Assembly: GCA_002452425.1 (NCBI GenBank)
Contig: DKFQ01000051.1
Location: 1-30,352 of the forward strand
Reading direction: 5' to 3'
Source: Sulfurimonas sp. UBA6792
Lineage (GTDB): Bacteria > Campylobacterota > Campylobacteria > Campylobacterales > Sulfurimonadaceae
DNA: 30,352 nucleotides
The notes under the pieces are model-generated. The model had not been told where the DNA came from and did no database searches. It saw only the letters and a program-made list of their open reading frames with translations. Shown piece after piece: positions 7,182 through 13,203 of the stretch (positions are counted from its first letter, which is position 1; each line of letters starts with the position of its first letter). A program made the translations under genes and the position numbers.

Positions 7182-8627
7182 TTAGATATGGTAGTTTGGA
7201 GCTTCTTGCGTGATGATAACATCATGAACGTGGCTCTCTTTGAGACCAGCACTTGTTATCTCAACAAACTCTGCTTGCTCCCAAAATGTCGGGATATCTT
7301 TACTTCCGCAGTAGCCCATAGAAGAGCGAAGTCCGCCCATCATCTGATGCACTATGCCGGCAATGCTTCCACGAAATGGCACACGCCCCTCGATGCCCTC
7401 AGGGACAAGCTTGTCTGCAGCAGTTCCTTCTTGGAAATATCTGTCGTTTGACCCTTTTTGCATAGCACCGATACTTCCCATACCACGGTATGACTTGTAT
7501 TGGCGACCTTGAAACATGATAGTCTCCCCTGGGGACTCTTCCGTTCCTGCCAAAAGTGAGCCTGCCATGATACAGCTAGCACCCACTGCAAGAGCTTTTG
7601 CAATGTCGCCTGAGTATTTGATACCGCCATCAGCGATAACTGGAACACCATGTTTGCGCGCAGCATCTGCACACTCTGCAATAGCCGAGATTTGCGGCAC
7701 GCCAACACCTGCAACGATACGGGTTGTGCAGATAGACCCAGGTCCAATACCCACTTTTACGCCATCAGCTCCAGCTTCTATAAGAGCTTCAACAGCTTCA
7801 GCAGTAGCGATATTTCCGGCGATAACGTCAACTTCCATTGTCTCTTTGATTTTTTTGACTGTATCTAAGATACCCTTTGAGTGTCCATGCGCAGAGTCAA
7901 GAACCAAAACATCCACGCCTGCATCTACAAGAGCTTTTGCACGGTCAAGTTGCCCAACACCGATGGCTGCACCAACCACAAGTCTGCCAAAAGCATCTTT
8001 GTTTGAGTGTGGATACTCGATACGTTTTTTGATATCTTTGATAGTTACAAGCCCTTTTAAAAATCCCTCATCGTCGATGATTGGAAGCTTCTCAATCTTG
8101 TTTTTGTGCATGATGTCTGCTGCTTCATCAAGTGAAATCCCTTTTTTTGCAGTGATAAGAGGCATTTTTGTCATCACTTCATCCGCACGTCTGCTCATAT
8201 CTTTTTGAAAGCGCATATCACGGTTTGTGAGGATGCCTAAGAGTTTGTTGTGTGCGTCTATAACAGGAACACCGGAGATTTTGAACTCTTCCATAAGTGC
8301 ATTTGCCTCTGCAAGCGTAGCTTCTGGATAGACATAGATAGGGTCGATGATAACGCCGCTCTCAGATTTTTTTACTTTTTTCACTTGTTTGCACTGTGTC
8401 TCGATATCCATGTTTTTATGGATGATGCCTATGCCGCCAAGTCTTGCCATGGCGATAGCCGCACGGTACTCCGTAACAGTGTCCATTGCAGCTGAGACCA
8501 TAGGGATTTTAAGAGAGATGTTGCGAGAGAGTTTTGTCTCTAAAGAGACCTCTTTTGGTAAAACTTCGGAGTATTTTGGTACGAGAAGTACATCTTCAAA
8601 AGTGAGGGCACGTTTGCGAATTTTCAT
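7182..8627 (-). CDS. guaB: inosine-5'-monophosphate dehydrogenase
   Basis: The 481-residue enzyme oxidises IMP to XMP with NAD, the committed step of GMP synthesis. The (beta/alpha)8 barrel is interrupted by two CBS domains (about residues 95-205; PVIDAHNKLLGILTNRD and LPIIDDEGFLKGLVTIKD). LDSAHGHS (Asp244) and GPGSICTTR with catalytic Cys300 are intact, as are the flap residues near EGIEGRVPF. Length is typical of bacterial GuaB. The ATG at 8627 has AAGGA five bases upstream. It is monocistronic by layout: divergent from the RMD1-like gene and followed by a hairpin. Confidence 0.97.
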   Translation of the reverse strand: MKIRKRALTFEDVLLVPKYSEVLPKEVSLETKLSRNISLKIPMVSAAMDTVTEYRAAIAMARLGGIGIIHKNMDIETQCKQVKKVKKSESGVIIDPIYVYPEATLAEANALMEEFKISGVPVIDAHNKLLGILTNRDMRFQKDMSRRADEVMTKMPLITAKKGISLDEAADIMHKNKIEKLPIIDDEGFLKGLVTIKDIKKRIEYPHSNKDAFGRLVVGAAIGVGQLDRAKALVDAGVDVLVLDSAHGHSKGILDTVKKIKETMEVDVIAGNIATAEAVEALIEAGADGVKVGIGPGSICTTRIVAGVGVPQISAIAECADAARKHGVPVIADGGIKYSGDIAKALAVGASCIMAGSLLAGTEESPGETIMFQGRQYKSYRGMGSIGAMQKGSNDRYFQEGTAADKLVPEGIEGRVPFRGSIAGIVHQMMGGLRSSMGYCGSKDIPTFWEQAEFVEITSAGLKESHVHDVIITQEAPNYHI

Positions 8628-8679
8628 GGTTGTCCTTTTAGAAGTTAAAAGTTTTTATGTTGCTATAAAAATTCTGTGG

Positions 8680-8685
8680 ATTATA
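8680..8685 (-). promoter_or_regulatory. guaB -10 box
   Basis: Minus-strand TATAAT in AAGTATAATCCACAG, about 53 bases before the guaB start. It would give a leader of about 45 bases. Confidence 0.5.
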
Positions 8686-8744
8686 CTTTTATTGTGGTTA
8701 AAAAGAGGTAAAGCCGTGGTAATAAAATGGAGATAAAAAAGGTG

Positions 8745-8750
8745 TATAAT
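8745..8750 (+). promoter_or_regulatory. -10 box of the RMD1/DUF155 gene
   Basis: TATAAT in GGTGTATAATAGAGCC, 29 bases upstream of the ATG at 8780. It is back-to-back with the guaB promoter in the 152-base divergent region. Confidence 0.5.
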
Positions 8751-8779
8751 AGAGCCAATTTATAAAATGAAGGCTAAAA

Positions 8780-9583
8780 ATGGAATCAAGAGTACTATTT
8801 GTATCCGTAGAGATACCCATCATCATCACAAAAAATGATCTTGAAAAAGAGTTCCCAGGCTTAATCCTCACAACGATAGAGAAGTCACTTGTCGGCGAGA
8901 TAACTAACGATAAGTTTATTTTTGCCTCCTCTTTTGGGGTAATCACATTTTGCAACTTTAACCATGAAGAGATAAAGTCATTTCTGCAAAGACTCAAAAT
9001 CAAAGAAGCACCGCACTACCAAACAGCACTTGTAAACCAAGATTATCCTATGGTTGTGGACGCTCTTTATGAAAAACCGCTTATCGATACACATACCATT
9101 AAGTACAATAAATTTAACAAATCGGTTGCCTCTATCATCTCACTTGCACTCTCGCAAAGTGTTGGGTTGGAAATAAGAGAAAAATCACTTGAAGCCAAGA
9201 TGCAAGAGAGTAAAAAACTCTACGATAGAATAGAAAATATCAAAGCAAAAGATAGAGAAAATCTGATGAATTTTGCAAGCGCCATCGCAAAAGAGAGATT
9301 TGAGATTCTCAATCAGCTCTACCTTTTAGATAAACCAGACATTATCTGGGATGATTTTGAGCTAGAATCGCTCTACAACCAACTCGCACTTCAGTTGGAG
9401 TTAAAATCAAGATTTGATGTTATCGAGTACAAAATCTCATTTTTGAAAGAGTCGGTTGAGTTTATAACAGACAGAGTAAACCAAAAATCGAGTGAGTTTT
9501 TGGAGTGGATTATCATCTGGCTTATCGGAGTGGAGATACTTTTTTCAACCTATGAGTATATCATCAAACCTAATTTGCATTAG
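8780..9583 (+). CDS. RMD1/DUF155-family membrane protein
   Basis: The 267-residue protein fits the RMD1 (DUF155) family. It has an N-terminal domain with FIFASSFGVITFCNF, an LALSQSVGLE segment near residue 123, then a helical part with AIAKERFEILNQLYLLDKP and IIWDDFELESLYNQL. At the C-terminus a LEWIIIWLIGVEILF membrane helix precedes a short tail. In eukaryotes RMD1/RMND1 proteins act in mitochondrial translation; the bacterial role is not established. The C-terminal anchor suggests inner-membrane attachment with the bulk in the cytoplasm. The start ATG has AAGG six bases upstream. It precedes the cytochrome c gene by 41 bases, which has its own -10 box. Confidence 0.85.
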   Translation: MESRVLFVSVEIPIIITKNDLEKEFPGLILTTIEKSLVGEITNDKFIFASSFGVITFCNFNHEEIKSFLQRLKIKEAPHYQTALVNQDYPMVVDALYEKPLIDTHTIKYNKFNKSVASIISLALSQSVGLEIREKSLEAKMQESKKLYDRIENIKAKDRENLMNFASAIAKERFEILNQLYLLDKPDIIWDDFELESLYNQLALQLELKSRFDVIEYKISFLKESVEFITDRVNQKSSEFLEWIIIWLIGVEILFSTYEYIIKPNLH

Positions 9584-9589
9584 AGAAAG

Positions 9590-9608
9590 GGCGTGTTATA
9601 ATAACGCC
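9590..9608 (+). promoter_or_regulatory. cytochrome c promoter with -10 inside a GC-rich inverted repeat
   Basis: TATAAT at 9597-9602 lies in the 9-base spacer of a GGCGT/ACGCC inverted repeat (9590-9594 and 9604-9608). The GTG start of the cytochrome gene is 23 bases downstream of the -10. The arms look like operator half-sites in an AT-rich setting. Whether a regulator binds is inference. Confidence 0.4.
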
Positions 9609-9624
9609 AAAAAAAGGGGATGTT

Positions 9625-9951
9625 GTGAAGAAGATTTTTATATGGCTTTTTTTTGTCTCTCTTGCATCTGCAGATGTAGAAAAAGGGTTTGACGTTTACA
9701 AAACACACTGTGCAGGTTGCCATAGTGTGAAGATGGAGGGTAGCATGGGAAGAGATTTTAATCTTGTCTCTTATGAGAGAAAAAAAGAGGATATTTTTTC
9801 ATATATCGTAGATCCGGCGGGAAACTACAAAAGGTTTGGCTACTCTTCCAACGCCATGCCAAAAATCGCTCTTAAACCACAAGAAGTTAATGATGTGGCA
9901 GACTACATCGACAGTCTGCAAAAATTTAAAAAGTGGATGAAGAAGAACTAG
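9625..9951 (+). CDS. small periplasmic c-type cytochrome
   Basis: The 108-residue precursor has an N-terminal signal peptide (KKIFIWLFFVSLASA, cleavage about residue 16) and one CAGCH heme-binding motif near residue 30. Met in NAMPKI is the likely distal heme ligand. The mature part, about 90 residues, is a class I monoheme cytochrome c ending in a VADYIDSLQKF helix and a lysine-rich tail. It should be exported and carry electrons in the periplasm; partners are unknown. The start is GTG 9625 with AGGGGA four bases upstream. An ATG at 9620 is in another frame and stops at once. The gene is convergent with the PsiE-like gene. Confidence 0.9.
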   Translation: MKKIFIWLFFVSLASADVEKGFDVYKTHCAGCHSVKMEGSMGRDFNLVSYERKKEDIFSYIVDPAGNYKRFGYSSNAMPKIALKPQEVNDVADYIDSLQKFKKWMKKN

Positions 9952-9982
9952 AAAACTCCTCTTTTGATCTACAAAATGGCTC

Positions 9983-10003
9983 AATCCATTCTTTTTATGG
10001 ATT
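9983..10003. terminator. hairpin between convergent genes, possible bidirectional terminator
   Basis: AATCCAT and ATGGATT form a perfect 7-bp stem around TCTTTTT. It lies after the cytochrome c stop and overlaps the PsiE-like stop codon. No strong T-run follows on either strand, so termination is uncertain. Confidence 0.3.
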
Positions 10004-10489
10004 TTGTGCCGCACTCTCCTCTTTGGACCATTTATATTTTAAACTATGTATATAGACGATGAGCACAAAAAAAGTGGCTGAAGTAACACCTAAAACCAGG
10101 AGCAACATCGTCTCTGATGGATGTGTCTCGAGCAAAATCAATTTTCTAACCAAAACGACAAATGAAATCTCCAAAAAGGTAATCGCATAATCAAAACCGT
10201 TTTTTATAAAGAGTGTTTTTACAATCGCTAAAACAATAAGCGTAAAAAGACCATCCGTCAAAATCATCTTGATTGATTCAAAATCAAGCGCACCTTGGGC
10301 CAGCGTCAATGAAACTATTTTATAACTCAAACTAATCAAACAAGTAAAGAGATAAATAATCATCAAACTTATAAAAATATATCTTGCAATATTCAAGATA
10401 TTCATAAGAATCTTATCCATTTTAACTTCTAAAAATGTATTTAAAGAGGATAAGGCTAAAAGAGTATTTTTAGAATCTTTTTTTTCCAT
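9995..10489 (-). CDS. PsiE-like (phosphate-starvation-inducible E family) membrane protein
   Basis: The 164-residue protein has about four membrane helices (ARYIFISLMIIYLFTCLI; FTLIVLAIVKTLFI; AITFLEISFVVLVRKLILLE; LLLVLGVTSATFFVLIVYI). The third helix with ITFLEISFVVLVRKLIL matches the PsiE family. PsiE's molecular role is not known. I place the start at ATG 10489, which shares bases with the TGA stop of the HMA gene (TGATG), so translation is coupled. An upstream in-frame start at 10531 would lie inside the HMA gene and lacks support. Third gene of the gatA-HMA-PsiE unit. Confidence 0.7.
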   Translation of the reverse strand: MEKKDSKNTLLALSSLNTFLEVKMDKILMNILNIARYIFISLMIIYLFTCLISLSYKIVSLTLAQGALDFESIKMILTDGLFTLIVLAIVKTLFIKNGFDYAITFLEISFVVLVRKLILLETHPSETMLLLVLGVTSATFFVLIVYIHSLKYKWSKEESAAQNP

Positions 10490-10785
10490 CAAGAGTTTTC
10501 CCCGCCATCGCTCATCTTCCCCATAGCGCATGAGATAAAGCTTTTTGCTTTAAGTCCGCCTTTTGTAAATGCTCCTAGCTCTTCATCTTCCATCGGATAG
10601 CCAAGAGATTTTATCTTTTTGCGAAAACTCTTCTCTGCTTCTTCATCTTTTATCTCTAAAGTAATGACACGAGGCTCTTGCATCAAGTCAACATCAACCT
10701 CGCCAAACTCATCCTTTAAAGCCTCTTTGATAGTATTTGCACAACCGCCGCACTTGACATTTTGAACTCTAAAACTTTTTTGCAT
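10489..10785 (-). CDS. HMA-domain heavy-metal (copper-type) binding protein
   Basis: The 98-residue protein begins with an HMA ferredoxin-like domain: FRVQNVKCGGCANTIKEAL carries the metal-binding CxxC (Cys12 and Cys15). Such domains bind Cu(I) or other soft metals as chaperones or sensors. Beyond the usual 65-70 residues there is a 30-residue tail (GAFTKGGLKAKSFISCAMG) with an extra Cys, which is less common. It starts 12 bases after gatA, with AAAAAGG seven bases before the ATG, and its stop overlaps the PsiE-like start. No copper ATPase gene is in the window, so the metal partner is unknown. Confidence 0.85.
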   Translation of the reverse strand: MQKSFRVQNVKCGGCANTIKEALKDEFGEVDVDLMQEPRVITLEIKDEEAEKSFRKKIKSLGYPMEDEELGAFTKGGLKAKSFISCAMGKMSDGGENS

Positions 10786-10797
10786 GACTGAACCTTT

Positions 10798-12141
10798 TTA
10801 TTTTTGGTAGTTTATCGCTCTCTCAAGACTAAGTGCGCCATCAAACAGTGTCTGCTCATCATAAGCATTCGCAATTAACTGAAGTCCTATCGGCATTCCC
10901 TCAGAGCTTTTTGCAACAGGTACAGAGATAGCAGGAAGTCTCGCAAGGTTTACGCTGATGGTGTAGAGGTCGCTTAGGTACATCTCCATCGGAGTTGAAA
11001 GCTCTCCAAACTTATTTGCGGTTGTCGGTGCTACGGGAGAGAGGATTAAATCCACGGTTTCAAATATTTTTGAGTATTGCTCTTTTATGATATGTCTTGT
11101 TTTTTGCGCTTTTACATAGTAAGCTTCATAGTATCCGCTTGAGAGTACAAAGTTTCCAAGCAAGATACGGCGTTTAACTTCATCGCCAAAACCTTGACTT
11201 CTTGTTTGTACAAATGTGTCGTTTAGGTCTTTGCCGCTAACCCTGTTCCCATAACGGATACCGTCATAACGAGCCAAGTTTGTAGTAGCTTCTGCGGTTG
11301 CCGTTATGTAGTAAGCCGAGATATCATACTTTGCGTCCATCAACTCAGCTTCTACTATCTCATGTCCTGCACTCTTTAGCGCATTGACTGCCAGTTCATA
11401 AGCTTTTTTGACATCGTCACTTGCATTTTCTATGTGTTTTGGAAGTACGGCAATTTTAAGTTTGCGCTCAGGATTTAGTTTGTCGCTTACTTTGTCGTTT
11501 TTGTTTGCACTCGTAGAGTCTTTTTCATCATGTCCGCTGATAATGTCATACAAAATCGCCGCATCCTCCACATTTTGCGTCATCGGTCCAATCTGGTCAA
11601 GTGATGAAGCGTAAGCACCCAACCCATAACGGCTAACACGCCCATAAGTCGGCTTCATCCCCACAATCCCGCAAAAAGAGGCAGGCTGACGGATGCTTCC
11701 GCCCGTATCACTACCAAGTGCCGCAATGGCAAGTCCCGCCGCAACAGCCGCCGCACTTCCGCCAGAACTTCCCCCAGGGACGCAATCTCTGTTATGAGGA
11801 TTGAGCGTTTTGCCGTAAAAACTTGACTCGGTAGTACTTCCCATAGCAAACTCATCCATATTTGTCCGCCCAAACGGACTCAGTCCGCTAGCCAACATCT
11901 TTTGTATAACGGTAGCATTGTAAGGAGCGATATAGCCTTGAAGTATATTTGAAGCAGATGTAACAGACCAATCTTTTACTTGAATATTGTCTTTTATAGC
12001 GATTGGCACGCCTTCGCCGATGTTGTTTACATCTATGTAAGCGTTTAAATCTGCATTTGCTTCTATTTTTGTTTTTAACTCATTTTTAAAATTTTCTAGT
12101 TCGTCTTTACTTAATTTTAGTGCTTCTTTTAATGTAATCAC
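10798..12141 (-). CDS. gatA: glutamyl-tRNA(Gln)/aspartyl-tRNA(Asn) amidotransferase subunit A
   Basis: The 447-residue amidase-signature protein has the Ser-cisSer-Lys triad: Lys50 in IAIKDNI, cis-Ser125 in GGSSGG and nucleophile Ser149 in SDTGGSIRQPA. GatA releases ammonia from glutamine and, with GatB and GatC, amidates misacylated Glu-tRNA(Gln) or Asp-tRNA(Asn). The C-terminal MPIGLQLIANAYDE segment is typical. The start is GTG 12141, with AGGA six bases upstream, and a TATAAT at 12174-12179. GatB and GatC are not in the window. It is the first gene of a unit with the HMA and PsiE-like genes. Confidence 0.95.
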   Translation of the reverse strand: MITLKEALKLSKDELENFKNELKTKIEANADLNAYIDVNNIGEGVPIAIKDNIQVKDWSVTSASNILQGYIAPYNATVIQKMLASGLSPFGRTNMDEFAMGSTTESSFYGKTLNPHNRDCVPGGSSGGSAAAVAAGLAIAALGSDTGGSIRQPASFCGIVGMKPTYGRVSRYGLGAYASSLDQIGPMTQNVEDAAILYDIISGHDEKDSTSANKNDKVSDKLNPERKLKIAVLPKHIENASDDVKKAYELAVNALKSAGHEIVEAELMDAKYDISAYYITATAEATTNLARYDGIRYGNRVSGKDLNDTFVQTRSQGFGDEVKRRILLGNFVLSSGYYEAYYVKAQKTRHIIKEQYSKIFETVDLILSPVAPTTANKFGELSTPMEMYLSDLYTISVNLARLPAISVPVAKSSEGMPIGLQLIANAYDEQTLFDGALSLERAINYQK

Positions 12142-12173
12142 TAGTTTTCCTGTATCTATAAATTATGGGGTGT

Positions 12174-12179
12174 ATTATA
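12174..12179 (-). promoter_or_regulatory. gatA -10 box
   Basis: Minus-strand TATAAT in TTTGCTATAATACACC (extended GC before it), 33 bases before the GTG start. Confidence 0.55.
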
Positions 12180-12211
12180 GCAAAATACGTCTGTTTTTCT
12201 TTAGCGGGGTT

Positions 12212-12244
12212 TAATTACACTTCAAACATTGGGTTGTGTAATTA
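12212..12244. repeat. 9-bp inverted repeat between DUF3465 gene and gatA promoter
   Basis: TAATTACAC and GTGTAATTA are perfect inverted arms around 15 bases, immediately after the DUF3465 stop and upstream of the gatA -10. No T-run follows in the direction of the DUF3465 gene, so it is either a weak terminator or an upstream protein-binding site. Confidence 0.4.
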
Positions 12245-12251
12245 TTATATG

Positions 12252-12593
12252 TTACTCATACTTTTTACCATTATATTCTAACCAACCACCGACATGACTG
12301 TTTCTTGGGTCATGATGTGTCCAATGTACAACACCGCCTTTTGTGTTGTTTTCATATTCTCCACAAAACTTTATAGAATTACCCTCTTTTAGTTGATGTA
12401 CTTTTGGTGCTAAATCAATATTGTGTGAAATCAATAAAGTTTGCCCAGATGGTACTTTTATGATAAACCTTTGATGACGGCTTCCTTGGTTATCATCACT
12501 AAGCAGTTTCGTAACCGTTCCAGAACTACACATTCGTGTACCAGCAAATAGTTCTAAACTTATAAGTAGTAATAAAAAGAACATCTTTTTCAT
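12252..12593 (-). CDS. secreted DUF3465-family protein
   Basis: The 113-residue precursor has a signal peptide (KKMFFLLLLISLELFAG). The mature domain matches DUF3465: GTVTKLLSDDNQGSRHQRF, LISHNIDLAP, GNSIKFCGEYENN and GGVVHWTHHDPRN segments. The His-rich HQRF, HNID and HWTHHDP positions suggest metal or nucleic-acid chemistry, but no activity is established. I start it at ATG 12593, where the signal peptide begins with GGAA just upstream. The frame stays open to 12656, but those 21 residues do not look like a leader. A promoter TATAAT lies at 12659-12664, and a hairpin (12619-12634) sits in the leader. Confidence 0.8.
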   Translation of the reverse strand: MKKMFFLLLLISLELFAGTRMCSSGTVTKLLSDDNQGSRHQRFIIKVPSGQTLLISHNIDLAPKVHQLKEGNSIKFCGEYENNTKGGVVHWTHHDPRNSHVGGWLEYNGKKYE

Positions 12594-12618
12594 TTTAAAT
12601 TCCAATCCTTTCTCGTTC

Positions 12619-12634
12619 CACCTCTCCTGAGGTG
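12619..12634 (-). promoter_or_regulatory. leader hairpin of the DUF3465 gene
   Basis: CACCTC and GAGGTG form a perfect 6-bp stem with a 4-base loop (AGGA in the RNA), between the predicted start site and the ATG. It could affect RNA stability or expose a decoy ribosome-binding sequence; this is inference. Confidence 0.3.
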
Positions 12635-12658
12635 TAATGCATACAACATTTAACAAAT

Positions 12659-12664
12659 ATTATA
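12659..12664 (-). promoter_or_regulatory. -10 box of the DUF3465 gene
   Basis: Minus-strand TATAAT in a very AT-rich stretch (TATATATAATATTTG), about 66 bases before the ATG at 12593. Confidence 0.4.
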
Positions 12665-12699
12665 TATAAAACAACTTGATATTTGCTACAAAATGATTT

Positions 12700-13089
12700 T
12701 CACAGCTTAAAATTTGCAAAAGCACTCTCAACGCTTAGTATATTTTTGTAGCTTGTTTTTGTGATTGTTACTCTTTTTGTGTTTAGGTCACACACAGCTA
12801 TGCGGAAGTTTGAACCCATTTGAGGTTCAACTATGCATATGATTTTATTTTCTATCTGTCTCGTTGTATGGATAATCCCGTGAAGATTGTGAAAAAAGTA
12901 CTTTGGATAACTAAGCGGTGTGATCTCAACAACATCTGCGGTTCTTTTTTTGTCAAGAGTTTGTGCGATGATATTGGCATCTTCAAAGTTGTCAAACTGG
13001 ATGCACCAGTCGTCAAACTCTTTGTTAAATCGTTTTAATTCTTCATCTAAAAAACCACCTGCAGGTGATTGAAGAGCAAATATACTCAT
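12700..13089 (-). CDS. hypothetical protein, 129 residues
   Basis: The product begins MSIFALQSPAGGFLDEEL and is soluble, with no signal peptide or membrane helix. It has a central YPKYFFHNLHGIIHTT segment and a C-terminal NTKRVTITKTSYKNILS. I do not recognise a family. It lies 6 bases after the 35-residue membrane peptide gene, itself overlapping the ileS stop, so all three are probably one transcript. No good ribosome-binding site precedes the ATG, which fits translational coupling. Codon use is like that of the neighbours. Function unknown. Confidence 0.65.
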   Translation of the reverse strand: MSIFALQSPAGGFLDEELKRFNKEFDDWCIQFDNFEDANIIAQTLDKKRTADVVEITPLSYPKYFFHNLHGIIHTTRQIENKIICIVEPQMGSNFRIAVCDLNTKRVTITKTSYKNILSVESAFANFKL

Positions 13090-13095
13090 TTATGG

Positions 13096-13203
13096 TTATT
13101 TAAACTTTTTAACCAAAAAAATTCCAACGCCCACAATTCCAAATATCACACCAACAGTAGATGCGATAAATGCAAAAGATACAGGCTCGGCAAAATTAGG
13201 CAT
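13096..13203 (-). CDS. 35-residue single-pass membrane peptide
   Basis: A short frame starts at ATG 13203, inside the last codons of ileS (8-base overlap), and ends with TAA at 13096. It has AAAGG six bases before the ATG, a better ribosome-binding site than many genes here. The peptide starts MPNFAEPVSFAF, has one hydrophobic stretch (about residues 9-30, with GVIFGIVGVGIFL), and ends in a basic KKFK tail. This is the pattern of a small inner-membrane protein with its N-terminus outside and the basic end in the cytoplasm. It resembles respiratory-complex accessory peptides in form only. The next gene starts 6 bases after its stop. I do not recognise the family. Confidence 0.6.
   Translation of the reverse strand: MPNFAEPVSFAFIASTVGVIFGIVGVGIFLVKKFK

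Noticed and set aside
7516..8208. 230-residue open frame on the plus strand opposite guaB
   Set aside because: It is a shadow of guaB, with low-complexity Ser/Ala/Thr composition, no ribosome-binding site and no family resemblance.
13056..13067. 12-bp perfect palindrome CACCTGCAGGTG
   Set aside because: It lies within the start of the 129-residue coding frame and a palindrome this short can arise by chance; no other signal supports it.
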